Positions 1 through 10,232 are shown, counted from the first letter of the stretch. The stretch: DNA of 64,000 nt from an uncultured Roseobacter sp. (GCF_947495275.1 NZ_CANLYL010000007.1:124001-188000); one strand, 5' to 3'. Translations and numbers: made by a program. Notes: generated by a model not told the origin, from the letters alone.

Positions 1-2
1 AC

Positions 3-611
3 CTGTTGCGCGAAGGTCTCGACATCCCCGAATGCGGGCTGGTGGCGATCCTCGACGCGGATAAGGAGGGTTTTTTGCGCTCCGAAACCTCGCTGATCCA
101 GACCATTGGGCGCGCCGCGCGCAACGCCGATGGCCGCGTGATCATGTATGCAGATCGCATCACCGGCTCGATGGAACGCGCGCTGGCCGAGACCAACCGC
201 CGCCGCGCCAAGCAGGTCGCCTATAACGAAGCCAATGGTATTACGCCTGCGACGGTGAAAAAGAACGTCGAAGACATTCTTGCCGGGCTCTACAAAGGTG
301 ACACCGACCAGTCCCGCGTGACCGCCAAGATCGACAACCCGCTTGCCGGCGGCAACCTGCAAGCGGTGCTGGACGGGCTGCGAACCGACATGCGCAAAGC
401 CGCAGAGAACCTCGAATTCGAAGAAGCCGCGCGCCTGCGCGATGAGGTCAAACGGTTGGAGGCTGTCGATCTGGCCATCGCCGACGACCCGATGGCCCGG
501 CAATACGCGGTGGAGAAAGCGGTGGACGACGCCCAGAAAGCCTCGGGCCGCAGCACCATGGGCCGCGGCGGGATGCGTGGTGGTGTGAAGCAGAAGCGGA
601 AGGGGCGGTGA
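3..611 (+). CDS. uvrB: UvrB, excinuclease ABC subunit B (C-terminal part)
   Basis: Only the last 200 or so residues are present; the gene enters from the left edge in frame. UvrB is the DNA-damage-verifying helicase-like subunit of UvrABC nucleotide excision repair. Visible are the end of helicase domain 2, with [20 protein letters not shown] and the motif VI-like QTIGRAARN, the conserved YADRITGSM stretch, and a C-terminal UVR motif ([20 protein letters not shown]) that contacts UvrC. The tail is basic and Gly/Arg-rich, common in alphaproteobacterial UvrB. Identification is secure; the true start lies outside the window. Confidence 0.97.
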   Translation: MLREGLDIPECGLVAILDADKEGFLRSETSLIQTIGRAARNADGRVIMYADRITGSMERALAETNRRRAKQVAYNEANGITPATVKKNVEDILAGLYKGDTDQSRVTAKIDNPLAGGNLQAVLDGLRTDMRKAAENLEFEEAARLRDEVKRLEAVDLAIADDPMARQYAVEKAVDDAQKASGRSTMGRGGMRGGVKQKRKGR

Positions 612-643
612 TGACCTTTCGGGCCGTTAGAGCATTCTGAGAG

Positions 644-1288
644 TTAAAGAACCGCTCTCGGCTTCGGAGCCGTTAATATCTCCAACTCTTTGCGGAAAAC
701 CTCTGACTGACAAATTCGCAGAGATTTTTTTACGTATCCCACGTCCGTATAGGCGCGATTTGCCAACGATATTGGATCGGCGTCCGGATCCAGAAGTGCA
801 ACTCCGCACTGGAAAAAAGTCGCACCAAAATTTGCTTCCAACTCCTCATCAGTTGGAGGAATGTTCGCTTGACCTTGTTCAGTGGAAAACAACTGAAAGT
901 TCTTTACGATTTTTTGATCTTCGTGGTGGCCCAGTTCGACATGCGCAAATTCGTGAGCAAGCGTAAAATTCGCTAGTTTGCAGCCTTTTCTTGCTTTCTC
1001 CAGCAATTGGTTCGAGACTATAAAAATCACCTTGCCAAACAATGCCAAGCTGCCCGCTTTGACCTCCTGAGCATGTGTTTTCGCGTCGAAGGTTTTAATT
1101 CGGGTATCCGCATTGTCGTCTGTAAGAATATCGAGATATTCTGTGAGCTTGGCGTATCTTTCATCTTCCAGAAACATCCTGCGAAGAGTAAGGAGTTCGT
1201 AAAAGGCTTCCGCTGCTCTTTTAGGCGTAATCGTAGGGTATTGTTTTCGCTTCGGCACTTTGTGCTCCGACTGCTGCTCAATTTTCAT
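644..1288 (-). CDS. ImmA/IrrE-family metallo-endopeptidase, orphan
   Basis: A protein of about 214 aa with the zinc protease motif HEFAHVELGHH in its middle and a downstream Glu-rich segment (DEELEANFGATFF) typical of the ImmA/IrrE (COG2856) family. Members cleave or de-repress phage and mobile-element repressors or respond to stress. The usual partner, a helix-turn-helix repressor, is not next to it: neighbours are uvrB and a small transporter. The region is visibly richer in A+T than the flanking genes, which suggests acquisition by transfer. Start is uncertain: in-frame ATGs at 1288, 1294 and 1309 have no strong ribosome site; 1288 is chosen because the family-like sequence begins there. 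Confidence 0.75.
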   Translation of the reverse strand: MKIEQQSEHKVPKRKQYPTITPKRAAEAFYELLTLRRMFLEDERYAKLTEYLDILTDDNADTRIKTFDAKTHAQEVKAGSLALFGKVIFIVSNQLLEKARKGCKLANFTLAHEFAHVELGHHEDQKIVKNFQLFSTEQGQANIPPTDEELEANFGATFFQCGVALLDPDADPISLANRAYTDVGYVKKSLRICQSEVFRKELEILTAPKPRAVL

Positions 1289-1570
1289 GAACATAACACA
1301 ATGCGGCATTCGGCCATACCCGAATAAATATGGGGACACACAAAAGGTTGCTGAAATTACCATACCTATCCACAATTTGTGGTATTGTTCTGTGGATACT
1401 GCGTGATTTGGCCCTATCGTTGCGAATTTGATCCGTTTTTGCGGACACAGAGACGTCAAATCGAATCAGCGCCCCAAGCCCTTTGTGACCTGCTTCACAG
1501 CCACCGGGCACGGTCCGTGCCATACTCAGCCGCACGGGTACTTTCCCCGCTGCATGAAAAGGGCACCCCC

Positions 1571-1909
1571 ATGACCCATATGGCTTTCGGATATTTCTTC
1601 GCTTTCTTCACCGCCTTCATGGTGATCATCGGGGACTTCGCGATCAAATGGGCGGCGGATGGCGGCCATGGGGTTGCCTCGCACTACGTGCTCTTGGGCG
1701 TCGTCATCTACGGGGCCTCGGCGATCTTTTGGTTCTACGCGATGCAGCACGTCACGCTGGCGCAGGCGGGTGTGGCTTATTCGATGCTGACGCTGATCGC
1801 TCTTGCGATCATCGGCGCTGTCTATTTTGGTGAAACGCTGAAGTTCCGCGAATACGCCGGATTGGGATGTGCCGTGCTCTCCATGATATTGATGAGCCGC
1901 ATCGCCTAG
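1571..1909 (+). CDS. Small four-helix DMT/EamA-type transporter
   Basis: A 112-aa, very hydrophobic protein with four predicted membrane segments (about residues 5-25, 38-56, 62-84 and 91-109). The last part, ALAIIGAVYFGETLKFREYA, resembles the half-EamA / small multidrug resistance fold, in which two copies dimerise. Substrate cannot be told from the sequence. Start chosen at the first ATG that leaves a membrane protein without a long charged leader. The 3' end overlaps the convergent zinc-ribbon gene by four bases. Confidence 0.7.
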   Translation: MTHMAFGYFFAFFTAFMVIIGDFAIKWAADGGHGVASHYVLLGVVIYGASAIFWFYAMQHVTLAQAGVAYSMLTLIALAIIGAVYFGETLKFREYAGLGCAVLSMILMSRIA

Positions 1910-2142
1910 AAATCGAAAATATCCTCAAGAAAGCTGCCGCGCTTTTTCTTCTTGTAACCTCCGCGGTCATCGTAGCCACGTTGCGGCTGGGGCGCAGGGG
2001 GAGGCGTCGTCACGCTGCGGTCAATGATCTTGTCCAACTCTCCCCGGTCAAGCCAAACACCCCTGCATTGTGGACAATAGTCGATCTCGACACCGCTCCG
2101 ATCGGTGATGACCAATGTCGTTCCATCTACGGGGCATTTCAT
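1906..2142 (-). CDS. Zinc-ribbon (zf-TFIIB-like) protein
   Basis: A 78-aa protein with two CxxC-type knuckles, MKCPVDGTTL and DYCPQCRGVWLDRGEL, that form the zf-TFIIB/COG3809 zinc ribbon seen in many bacteria. A Pro/Gly-rich linker and a Lys-rich tail (YKKKKRG) ending in an acidic FLEDIFDF follow. The role of the family is not established; nucleic-acid or protein binding is plausible. A GGAGA ribosome site lies seven bases before the ATG, so the start is well supported. Convergent with the upstream transporter. Confidence 0.85.
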   Translation of the reverse strand: MKCPVDGTTLVITDRSGVEIDYCPQCRGVWLDRGELDKIIDRSVTTPPPAPQPQRGYDDRGGYKKKKRGSFLEDIFDF

Positions 2143-2280
2143 AAAGCTTTCTCCTCACAGGTTGAATTCACCCTGTGATATAGGAAGGCGCAGGCCGGAT
2201 TTCATCCTCTGAGCCGGCAAAATCCAAAGCTGTACGCCGCAAAACCATGTCTTTCTGGCAACGGCGTATTGACGCACTAG

Positions 2281-2715
2281 ATGGAGAGCATGCGCGCTTT
2301 TCTGACCTTTCTTTGCTTTGCAACACCGACATCGGCCTGGGAATTCACGCCGGGTCTGCCCTGCCTTTTGACCCACACCGAACCCGGGGTTTTTCTTGAG
2401 CTGACGTTTGATCCGAGCAAACCTCTGTATACGATCACGATCAAAACGCCTGATCCCTGGCCAGACGCAGATGTCTTTGGCTTAAGGTTTTCCGGCCCTG
2501 CCGAATTGGCAATTGCAACCGATCAACACGAGCTGGGTCATGACAATAGATCCGTCACCGTCGCCGACACAGGTTTCGGAAACGTTCTAAATGGGTTACA
2601 ATTCAATAGAATAGCGACCGCAACCCTCGGGGATCGGGCCGTTTCGGTATCTTTGCAGGGAGCTGCGGAACCGGTCGCAGCCTTCCGCCAATGTGAAATA
2701 TCCGCCGGCGCCTGA
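2281..2715 (+). CDS. Hypothetical exported protein
   Basis: I do not recognise a family. The N-terminus has a short hydrophobic stretch ending in TPTSA before WEF, a plausible signal peptide with cleavage after Ala. The mature part of about 125 aa is beta-rich with one Cys near each end (GLPCLL and FRQCEI) that could form a disulfide in the periplasm. An alternative start at 2290 (MRAF) fits the signal peptide better, but GGAG lies too close to it to decide. Confidence 0.55.
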   Translation: MESMRAFLTFLCFATPTSAWEFTPGLPCLLTHTEPGVFLELTFDPSKPLYTITIKTPDPWPDADVFGLRFSGPAELAIATDQHELGHDNRSVTVADTGFGNVLNGLQFNRIATATLGDRAVSVSLQGAAEPVAAFRQCEISAGA

Positions 2716-2751
2716 CAGGAAACCTTGGACACGGGCCACCCCGGCGTAACC

Positions 2752-2774
2752 AATTGTTAACTTTCGTTAACCAT
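2752..2774 (+). promoter_or_regulatory. Possible CtrA-type binding site
   Basis: Direct repeat GTTAAC-TTTC-GTTAAC ending in TTAACCAT, which equals the octamer half-site known for CtrA. Spacing between the TTAA cores is six, not the canonical seven. It lies 23 bases before the start of the outer-membrane-like gene. Confidence 0.3.
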
Positions 2775-2796
2775 GATGTGGCACAGGAGAGCTGCT

Positions 2797-3468
2797 ATGA
2801 CGCGGATGATTGCGCTGGCCACGTTATTAATTCTGGCCAGTGTGCAGATCGCTCTGGCTGGCCCGTGGTTGCGCGAGAAAGGCAAAGGGTTCGCGTCAGG
2901 GTCATTCAACATCACACAAGAAAAGGACACTGCCGGAAGCGCCTATCTGGAATATGGTCTGCGCGATAATGTCACGCTTGGTGCGGATCTGTTTTACGGC
3001 ATTGACCGAACGTTGCAGCAATCCGGCTCGGGCATCGTTTTCCTGCGCTTTCCCCTCAGCGCCCCGGACGCAACCCATAAATGGGCATGGCATTTCGGGC
3101 TGGGCGCGCGGTCCCAAAATCAGGTCATCGAGCCGGCAATTGAGGCCGGTTTGTCCTGGGGACGCGGGATCAAGATTGGCGAACGATACGGCTGGGCCGT
3201 GGTGGACAGCAGCATCAACGTACCCGGCTCGACGCTTGAAACCCGGGTCAAACTGGATGGGACGGTTGGACTAGGCCTGAGCGATCACTGGAAGGTCATG
3301 ATGCAGGTGTTCAATACCTATCAGGACAGCGATCTATTCACGAAAGTCGCGCCATCCATCCTCATCGTTCCCGGCACCGGCAACTATACCCTGCAAATTG
3401 GGACAGAGGTTCCGGCGATCGGCGGTGGCGATACCGAATTCAAGATCGGTGTCTGGCTGGAGTTCTAG
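2797..3468 (+). CDS. Outer-membrane beta-barrel-like hypothetical protein
   Basis: A 223-aa protein with a clear signal peptide (MTRMIALATLLILASVQIAL, then AG). The mature chain alternates polar and hydrophobic residues with repeated Gly and aromatic positions (YLEYGLRDNVTLGADLFY, WAWHFGLGAR) and ends in Phe (FKIGVWLEF), all typical of outer-membrane barrels. Start chosen at 2797 because AGGAGA lies six bases before it. Function unknown. A CtrA-like motif precedes it. Confidence 0.65.
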   Translation: MTRMIALATLLILASVQIALAGPWLREKGKGFASGSFNITQEKDTAGSAYLEYGLRDNVTLGADLFYGIDRTLQQSGSGIVFLRFPLSAPDATHKWAWHFGLGARSQNQVIEPAIEAGLSWGRGIKIGERYGWAVVDSSINVPGSTLETRVKLDGTVGLGLSDHWKVMMQVFNTYQDSDLFTKVAPSILIVPGTGNYTLQIGTEVPAIGGGDTEFKIGVWLEF

Positions 3469-3520
3469 GCGGGCACCACGATGTTTTGGGGACATGCGCG
3501 GACCAACGGCCGGCGGGTCT

Positions 3521-5173
3521 TCAAATCGGCGTATCGGGCTCTTCAGGTTGCCGGAAAACCCATGCCGATCCATTTTCTGAGGTCTTCAGTGTCTGGTTCC
3601 CCATCAGGATGTTATGTGCCCCACCCAGCACCCCGAAATGTCGAACCCCGCTGGCGTAGGACGTGAAAACCCGCACGCCACCAGCATTGGCATTCAAACC
3701 CACAACTTGCGCATCGCTGTCTGCGGTGATCTCGCATCGGTCCACCAGCAACTGCGAACAACCCTCTCCTGTAGAGGTCACACCTCGGTCACCAGGACGC
3801 GAGAAAGCGCAGTCCTTGAGTTGAAAGGCCTGCCCGGAGGCCGACAGCATGATGCCACTGGCCACGTTGTTGCAGATCAGTTCGATGTCCTGAAGAGCGA
3901 GGCCACTGAGTTTCTCAATACCGCTGAAATCCAGCAGATATTTGAACCGGGTAAATGAAAATTCCCGGGGTGTGTCCGACGCTTCCAAAGGTGCGCTGAG
4001 CGCTATCCTATGCCGCGCTGGATCGACTGCACGGACATAGATTTCCGGGCCAACACCCTGCGCCTGAACCAACGCACCGACCGGCACGTCAATAATCTCG
4101 CCTGCGGCCTCCAGGATATGTTGATCTTTCTTGGAAACGGTTGCCGTGCAGCTGACACTCTTACTGGCCCACGCCTGTGAGCCCAGGGCTTCGATACGGC
4201 CGTTTCGCAAGACGCGCCGCCGCACCGGGCGATTGCAATCCGACTGTGCAGCCCGCAATACCATTGGCTCAGCAAGGCTGACCAAATGACCACACAGGTC
4301 GAAGCTTTTTTGATCATCTGAATTCAGAAGCGCCTGAAACCCTTTGCGAAACGCAATATCGGCACGGCCAAACGCATCAATATAGCTAGGCAGGTCAAAG
4401 TTCCTGCGCAGCGTCAAGACAGCCTCCTCAGGCATCGACACCACGCCTTCAAAGCGGACGTCGGACGCCAGCGTCAGATTTTTGGAAAGGAGATATGTGC
4501 CTTGGCTGACAAGCAGCTGTCGACCTCGTGCCGCGGCATCAGCCGCCCTGAAAGCTGCGGTGTCATCGGTGACGCCATCTCCACGGGCGCCGTAGTCGCG
4601 AACGTCAACCATGGCAATGAGATCACGCAAAAAGAAACTCGTTACATCTTCGATGATCAGATCATCAACACGAACACGCCCGCCAACCGGACCGGTAAGG
4701 TCTATGCCGAAATGACCATATAAAGCGTCGGCACCCCAAACCATGTCCACGCCGGGCCGCGCCCCTGCGCCAACGATGGCGGAAACTTCCACCACGGTGC
4801 CCGGTTTCATGACGGTCACTGCGGGTCCTGTTGTGACAACACCGGCAATCGGTGCGCCCCCGGCGCCACCGGCGAAGCCGGCGATACGTACCGATGGCAG
4901 CGGCCCGTCCATAACCTTGATGCGCGCGGTGATGCGCAAGTAGCAGCCCGGCAACAAGGGGATTTCCCCCATATACCTGATCTTCTGTGTTTTTTCGACT
5001 TTGCGAAGCTCAAGACATACGCCAAATTCTGCATCACTGACCAGTTGTGCGATGTCCGCTGCGTCAGCGTATGTGGCCGTCCCGGGCGTGCCATCTTCGC
5101 TGGAATAGACATCCAGCGCCCGCGCGAAGGCGATCGGCATCAGATGCACGCCGTCAGTAATCACCTTGTTCAT
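3521..5173 (-). CDS. Pectate-lyase-superfamily (right-handed beta-helix) protein, probably C-truncated
   Basis: A 550-aa protein. The first 190 residues are a jelly-roll-like part (RYMGEIPLLPGCYLRITARI); then VDVRDYGARGDGVTDDTAAF marks the start of a pectate_lyase_3 / GH28-related beta-helix. From memory, Roseobacter homologues with this same architecture run to about 750 aa. Here the frame ends just after HFGVLGGAHNILMGN with an unrelated tail, and only 52 bases separate the stop from the next gene, so the last quarter appears lost. Role unknown; such proteins occur in surface polysaccharide contexts. It may be a decaying gene. Confidence 0.7.
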   Translation of the reverse strand: MNKVITDGVHLMPIAFARALDVYSSEDGTPGTATYADAADIAQLVSDAEFGVCLELRKVEKTQKIRYMGEIPLLPGCYLRITARIKVMDGPLPSVRIAGFAGGAGGAPIAGVVTTGPAVTVMKPGTVVEVSAIVGAGARPGVDMVWGADALYGHFGIDLTGPVGGRVRVDDLIIEDVTSFFLRDLIAMVDVRDYGARGDGVTDDTAAFRAADAAARGRQLLVSQGTYLLSKNLTLASDVRFEGVVSMPEEAVLTLRRNFDLPSYIDAFGRADIAFRKGFQALLNSDDQKSFDLCGHLVSLAEPMVLRAAQSDCNRPVRRRVLRNGRIEALGSQAWASKSVSCTATVSKKDQHILEAAGEIIDVPVGALVQAQGVGPEIYVRAVDPARHRIALSAPLEASDTPREFSFTRFKYLLDFSGIEKLSGLALQDIELICNNVASGIMLSASGQAFQLKDCAFSRPGDRGVTSTGEGCSQLLVDRCEITADSDAQVVGLNANAGGVRVFTSYASGVRHFGVLGGAHNILMGNQTLKTSENGSAWVFRQPEEPDTPI

Positions 5174-5184
5174 GGTTCAAATGC

Positions 5185-5226
5185 CCCTTCGCATTGGTCC
5201 TCACGCCAAGGATTATCTGCGAAGGG
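5185..5226 (-). terminator. Hairpin after DUF4864 gene / before beta-helix gene
   Basis: Perfect nine-base inverted repeat CCCTTCGCA / TGCGAAGGG with an inner TTGG/CCAA pairing. No T-run follows, so termination is plausible but not certain; it may instead sit in the 5' region of the beta-helix gene. Confidence 0.35.
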
Positions 5227-5263
5227 TTAAAGCCGGATCACACCACCGTTCCCGGCGTTTGCA

Positions 5264-5665
5264 TCACGCGCTGAAATCAGAACTGTCGAGGATCTGAACC
5301 CCGTTGATGCGCCAGCCGTTTTCGGTTTCGAGCATCCGGTAATCCAGTACATGCACGCGGCCCTCCCGGTCGGTGATCATCACCCGCTGCCAAAGCGTGG
5401 CACCTTGCTCGCGCAACTCAAGATAGCGGACGTTGCCGGGACGCCAGACCATAGGATAGCCTTGGGTCACCATGTTGCGGAAATTCTCCGGGGTGCCGAA
5501 CAACCGCTGCAGGGTCGGGCTCGCAAAGCCAAAGGCCGTTTCAAAATCATCGGCCAGAAAGGCTTCGATCTGGCTGTCGATGGTTGCCTGTATGTCGGCC
5601 TCTTGCGCGGGCAGCGTGGTCGCACACCCCAGCCAGATAAACAGACCAAAAATCATGTTGCGCAT
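5264..5665 (-). CDS. DUF4864 domain protein, exported
   Basis: A 133-aa protein with signal peptide (MRNMIFGLFIWLGCATTLPA, then QEA) and the DUF4864 fold, related to NTF2-like domains: FLADDFETAFGFASPTLQRL and MITDREGRVHVLDYRML. Function of the family is unknown; location periplasmic or lipid-anchored if Cys13 is used. Start fixed by AGGGAGG eight bases before the ATG. It follows lysS on the same strand with about 60 bases between them and may be cotranscribed. Confidence 0.8.
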   Translation of the reverse strand: MRNMIFGLFIWLGCATTLPAQEADIQATIDSQIEAFLADDFETAFGFASPTLQRLFGTPENFRNMVTQGYPMVWRPGNVRYLELREQGATLWQRVMITDREGRVHVLDYRMLETENGWRINGVQILDSSDFSA

Positions 5666-5724
5666 AGCGCGCCTCCCTATTGCCTGATCATAGGGTAAGG
5701 CGCTTGCGCCCCGCGACAAGAGCG

Positions 5725-7308
5725 TCAGGTCTCGGAGGCCAGTTCGCCAGCCAGCGCCTGATCAATGAGTGCGACAGTCTCAGCGACTCCATATAACGCA
5801 ATGAAACCACCGAAACGGGGGCCCTGACTGGCACCAAGCAGCACCTCATAAAGGGCCGTGAACCATGCACGCAGCGGATCGAACCTCTCACGCCCACAGG
5901 CGTAGACGATAGACTGCAACGCTTCATCATCGACCGCGCCGTCATAGGCCTCAAGCTGATCCCTGAGATCAAGCAGCGCCTCACGTTCGAGATCATTCGC
6001 CAGCCGGTAGGTTTTCTTGGGCTTCACGAAATCATTGTAGTACCGCACAGCAAAGCCAGCCGCCTTGTCCATGTCAGGGTTATTTTCTGCTGATGTTTCA
6101 GGCGCATAGCGCTGAATGAATCCCCAAAGCTGTGATTTGTCTTCTGCCGCGGAAACACTGGCGAGATTGAGCAACATGGAGAAGGGCACAAGCATGTTCG
6201 ACTTCGGAACATCCCCTGAATGAATGTGCCAAACCGGATTATTCAATCGTTGAACTACATCCTGCGTCTCGTAGGCACGCAGTTGTTGATGATACTCGTC
6301 CACCGCCTTTGGAATGACATCGAAATACATCCGCTTGGCCGTTTTTGGCTTGAGGTACATGAAATAGGACAGGCTTTCAGTGCTGGCATAGGTCAGCCAT
6401 TGATCAATAGAAATCCCGTTGCCGGACGACTTGGAAATTTTCTGACCGTGCTCGTCCAGGAACAGCTCATAGCTGAAATGCTCCGGTTTTTTGCCGCCAA
6501 GTATCTCACAGATCCGGTCATAGATGGCCGTATTGGTCGCATGTTCTTTGCCGTACATCTCGAAATCCACGTCGAGCGCAGCCCAGCGTGCCCCAAAATC
6601 CGGTTTCCACTGCAGTTTGACGTTGCCACCCGTCACGGGCAGCGTCCATTCACGGCCTGTCTCATCATCGAAGGTGACCGTATGGTGCTGAGCATCCACA
6701 TTTTTCATCGGTACATACAGAACCCGCCCCGTTTCCGGGTGGATGGGTAGAAAGATGGAATAGGTCTGCTGGCGCTCTTCACGCAGGGATTTCAGCATCA
6801 CTTTCATGACATCGTCATAACGCTCAACCGCCCGACGCAGAATGTCGTCAAACTGCCCGGTCTGGTAAAACTCGCGGGCGGAGTAGAATTCATAATCGAA
6901 CCCGAAGGTGTCGAGGAACCGGCGCAGAATGGCATTATTGTGATGGCCAAAACTCTCATGCGTGCCGAAGGGATCGGGCACCGAGGTCAACGGTTTGTGC
7001 ATATGTTCTGCCAGCATGTCCCGCTGCGGCACATTGCCCGGCACTTTGCGCATACCGTCCAGATCGTCAGAGAAACAGATCAGCCGCGTGGGAATATCCG
7101 AGATTTGCTCAAAGGCACGGCGCACCATTGTGGTGCGCAGAACCTCGCCAAATGTCCCGATGTGTGGCAGTCCCGAAGGCCCATAGCCTGTCTCGAACAG
7201 CACATACCCCTTTTCAGGGGGCGCTTTTTGGTAGCGTTTGAGGATACGGCGCGCTTCTTCAAAGGGCCAAGCCTTGCTGGTCATTGCAGCGTCGCGTATC
7301 TGAGACAT
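5725..7308 (-). CDS. lysS: Lysyl-tRNA synthetase, class I
   Basis: Charges tRNA-Lys with lysine in the cytosol. This is the class I (archaeal-type) enzyme found in alphaproteobacteria and archaea, not the common class II LysS. The HIGH signature appears as [11 protein letters not shown] (residues 46-56) and KMSKS as KISKSSGNG (residues 290-298). Length 527 aa agrees with the family. No class II lysS is seen in the window. GGTGAG before the first ATG supports the start; a second ATG eight codons later has no ribosome site. Confidence 0.97.
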   Translation of the reverse strand: MSQIRDAAMTSKAWPFEEARRILKRYQKAPPEKGYVLFETGYGPSGLPHIGTFGEVLRTTMVRRAFEQISDIPTRLICFSDDLDGMRKVPGNVPQRDMLAEHMHKPLTSVPDPFGTHESFGHHNNAILRRFLDTFGFDYEFYSAREFYQTGQFDDILRRAVERYDDVMKVMLKSLREERQQTYSIFLPIHPETGRVLYVPMKNVDAQHHTVTFDDETGREWTLPVTGGNVKLQWKPDFGARWAALDVDFEMYGKEHATNTAIYDRICEILGGKKPEHFSYELFLDEHGQKISKSSGNGISIDQWLTYASTESLSYFMYLKPKTAKRMYFDVIPKAVDEYHQQLRAYETQDVVQRLNNPVWHIHSGDVPKSNMLVPFSMLLNLASVSAAEDKSQLWGFIQRYAPETSAENNPDMDKAAGFAVRYYNDFVKPKKTYRLANDLEREALLDLRDQLEAYDGAVDDEALQSIVYACGRERFDPLRAWFTALYEVLLGASQGPRFGGFIALYGVAETVALIDQALAGELASET

Positions 7309-7418
7309 ATCTCACCCGAGTGTTGTGCCCGGCGCCCCATACGCCGGGTTTCGCTCGTCCCTATTGCGTTGCAGCATTGGCGTCAATAATCTGACCCAAT
7401 TGACCCTCATGAAAGTAC

Positions 7419-7847
7419 ATGCCCGTGCCTGATGATCCCGCCCACGCTTTTTCCGCACAAGACAGCCTCGTTGCTTTGATGATCGCCGTCTCTGCCTCCG
7501 ACGAGGACATCCGGACCGCCGAACTCGTCAAGATTCAGGCAGCTGTCCAGATGTTGCCGATCTTTTCGAGGTATGATGAGGATCGTCTGGGCACCATCAG
7601 TCAAACCGTTTTTGATCTCTTTGAACAGGAAGACGGGCTCGACGCTTTGTTCGGGCTGATCCGGGAGAGCCTGCCTGAAAGGCTTTTTGAAACAGCCTAT
7701 GCGTTGGCCTGTGATGTCGCTGCGGCAGATGGCACGCTGGATGAGGCGGAGCTTCGCCTTCTGGAAGAGATACGGTATGAGTTGAACCTCGACCGCCTGC
7801 ATGCCGCTGCAATCGAACGCGGCGCGCGCGCGCGGCATCTGAGCTGA
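7419..7847 (+). CDS. TerB-family (tellurite-resistance-like) protein
   Basis: A 142-aa all-alpha protein. Two acidic helical segments, AVSASDEDIRTAELVKI and DVAAADGTLDEAELRLLEEI, match the metal-binding repeats of TerB/DjlA-like domains, in which the Asp/Glu cluster coordinates divalent metal. TerB proteins associate with membrane stress systems, but no other ter gene is nearby, so a role in tellurite resistance should not be assumed. Divergent from lysS across a 110-base gap. Confidence 0.8.
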   Translation: MPVPDDPAHAFSAQDSLVALMIAVSASDEDIRTAELVKIQAAVQMLPIFSRYDEDRLGTISQTVFDLFEQEDGLDALFGLIRESLPERLFETAYALACDVAAADGTLDEAELRLLEEIRYELNLDRLHAAAIERGARARHLS

Positions 7848-7997
7848 GAGCATCGCGAAGGCAGCGCCCAAAAGCTGATCTCAACTGATGTCGGACTCTT
7901 GGCAAGACATCTGTGGGGAAAAAATCCGGCGGTCTCTGTGGACCTTCGCGGCCCGGTTGATTAGTGCTTGATCAAACTTCTGAAAGGCCAATGCATC

Positions 7998-10214
7998 ATG
8001 ACGCAACGCGACAATCCCGATATCGTCTACACCAAAGTTGATGAAGCGCCGGAATTGGCTTCGGCCTCTTTCCTGCCGATCATCCAGCGTTTTGCCTCTG
8101 CGGCGGGCGTGTCGGTTGGGACTCGTGATATTTCCTTGGCCGGCCGCATAATCGCCGCCTTTCCCGAGGCTCTGTCAGAAACGCAGCGCCAGTCGGACGA
8201 TCTGGCAGCTCTTGGCGCCCTGGTGAAAACGCCCGATGCGAATGTCATCAAACTGCCGAACATCTCCGCTTCCGTGCCGCAACTTGTCGCGGCGGTAACA
8301 GAGTTGCAGTCGCAAGGGTACGATCTGCCCGACTACCCCGAGGCCCCCGGCACAGATACAGAACGCGCCATCCGGGCGCGGTACGACGCGATTAAAGGGT
8401 CCGCTGTGAACCCGGTTCTGCGCGAGGGTAACTCCGATCGCCGTGCCGCGGCAGCGGTCAAGAATTACGCCCAGGCCAACCCGCACCGGATGGGGCATTG
8501 GGCGGCGGATAGCAAAACCAGCGTGGCAACGATGTCTTCGGGTGATTTCCGGTCGAATGAAAAATCCGCCACATTGTCGGAAGCTGCGACAGCTCGGATC
8601 GAGCTGGTTGATGCCGATGGGTCCGTGAAAGTTCTCAAAGATGCGATCGACTATCCCGCCGGAACCGTCGTGGACGCGACCTTCATGTCCGCAAAGGCGC
8701 TGGATGCCTTTTTGAGCGATCAGGTGGCCGCAACGAAAGATGCAGGTGTCCTGTTCTCCATCCACCTCAAAGCCACGATGATGAAAGTATCCGACCCGAT
8801 CCTGTTCGGCCATGCGGTCAAAGCCTTTCTGAAGCCGGTATTTGAAACCTATAGCGATGACCTGAAAGCGGTCGGAGCCAACCCAAACTCCGGGTTGGGC
8901 TCTTTGCTGGAAAGCGTCGCGACATCGCCCAAAGCTGCGGAGATACGCGCGGCCATCGATGTCGCGATGGCCGAAAACCCGCCGCTCTACATGGTGAATT
9001 CCGACAAGGGCATCACCAACCTGCATGTGCCCTCAGATGTGATCATTGATGCCTCCATCCCGGCATTGATCCGCGCTGGCGGCAAGGGCTGGGGGCCGGA
9101 CGGCAAAGAGGCGGACACCAATTGCGTGATCCCCGACAGTTCATATGCAGCCGTCTATGACGAGGCGATCAACGACTGCAAAAAGAACGGTGCGCTCGAC
9201 CCATCCACGGCAGGCACGGTGCAGAACGTGGGCCTGATGGCGCAGAAAGCCGAAGAATATGGCTCCCACCCCACAACCTTCGAAATCCCAAGCGATGGCA
9301 CGGTGCGCATGGTGCTGGACAACGGCGAGGTGCTGCATGAGCATCAGGTAGAAGCTGGTGATATCTGGCGCTCAGCCTCGACGCGCCAAGCGCCGATCGA
9401 AGATTGGGTGCAACTGGCGATCGACCGTCAGGCCCTGGAAAACTGCCAGGCCATATTCTGGCTCGACGAGACCCGTGCCCATGATGCGGAACTGTTGAAA
9501 TACGTGCGGCCCCTGCTGGCCAAGGCGGGCGTTGAAGACAAGTTCCAGATCCTCGCGCCGCGCGATGCCACACGCGCCTCTTTTGACACCATACGCAAAG
9601 GTGGCACCTCTATTGCAGTGACCGGCAACGTGCTGCGGGACTACCTGACCGACCTTTTCCCGATCCTTGAACTGGGCACCTCAGCCAAAATGCTGTCGAT
9701 CGTCAAACTGATGAATGGCGGCGGCCTCTTTGAAACCGGCGCAGGCGGTTCCGCCCCGAAACACGTGCAGCAACTGGTCGAAGAGAACCATCTGCGGTGG
9801 GATTCCTTGGGTGAATTCTGTGCGTTGGGGGAGAGCCTCAAATACCTGGCCCAAGTCAAGGGCAATGCAAAGGCCAAGGTGCTGGGCGATGCGGTCGATC
9901 TGGCGACACAGGGCATTCTGGATCACAACAAATCCCCCAGCCGGAAGGTTGGCGAGCCCGACAACCGCGACAGCCACTATTATTTCGCACTCTACTGGGC
10001 CCAGGCGTTGGCGGCTCAGACAGCGGACGTTGATTTGGCGTCACATTTCGCGCCGGTCGCCAAAGCCCTTTCGGAGAATGAAGCAACCATCGTCGCCGAG
10101 CTTGCCGCCGCACAGGGAAGCCCCGCAGACATCGGCGGCTACTACCATGCGGACGATGCGAAAACGGCAGGTATCATGCGGCCCTCGGCAACATTGAACG
10201 CAATCATCGGCTGA
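7998..10214 (+). CDS. icd: NADP-dependent isocitrate dehydrogenase, monomeric type
   Basis: Oxidises isocitrate to 2-oxoglutarate in the TCA cycle and makes NADPH. The 738-aa length and sequences such as [38 protein letters not shown] and [12 protein letters not shown] are diagnostic of the monomeric (IDH-II) class, which replaces the dimeric enzyme in many Rhodobacterales. Start chosen at 7998 ([18 protein letters not shown]); GAAAGG lies upstream. Single gene, ending convergently with dacB. Confidence 0.97.
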   Translation: MTQRDNPDIVYTKVDEAPELASASFLPIIQRFASAAGVSVGTRDISLAGRIIAAFPEALSETQRQSDDLAALGALVKTPDANVIKLPNISASVPQLVAAVTELQSQGYDLPDYPEAPGTDTERAIRARYDAIKGSAVNPVLREGNSDRRAAAAVKNYAQANPHRMGHWAADSKTSVATMSSGDFRSNEKSATLSEAATARIELVDADGSVKVLKDAIDYPAGTVVDATFMSAKALDAFLSDQVAATKDAGVLFSIHLKATMMKVSDPILFGHAVKAFLKPVFETYSDDLKAVGANPNSGLGSLLESVATSPKAAEIRAAIDVAMAENPPLYMVNSDKGITNLHVPSDVIIDASIPALIRAGGKGWGPDGKEADTNCVIPDSSYAAVYDEAINDCKKNGALDPSTAGTVQNVGLMAQKAEEYGSHPTTFEIPSDGTVRMVLDNGEVLHEHQVEAGDIWRSASTRQAPIEDWVQLAIDRQALENCQAIFWLDETRAHDAELLKYVRPLLAKAGVEDKFQILAPRDATRASFDTIRKGGTSIAVTGNVLRDYLTDLFPILELGTSAKMLSIVKLMNGGGLFETGAGGSAPKHVQQLVEENHLRWDSLGEFCALGESLKYLAQVKGNAKAKVLGDAVDLATQGILDHNKSPSRKVGEPDNRDSHYYFALYWAQALAAQTADVDLASHFAPVAKALSENEATIVAELAAAQGSPADIGGYYHADDAKTAGIMRPSATLNAIIG

Positions 10215-10232
10215 GGCGTTTTCCAATAGGGT

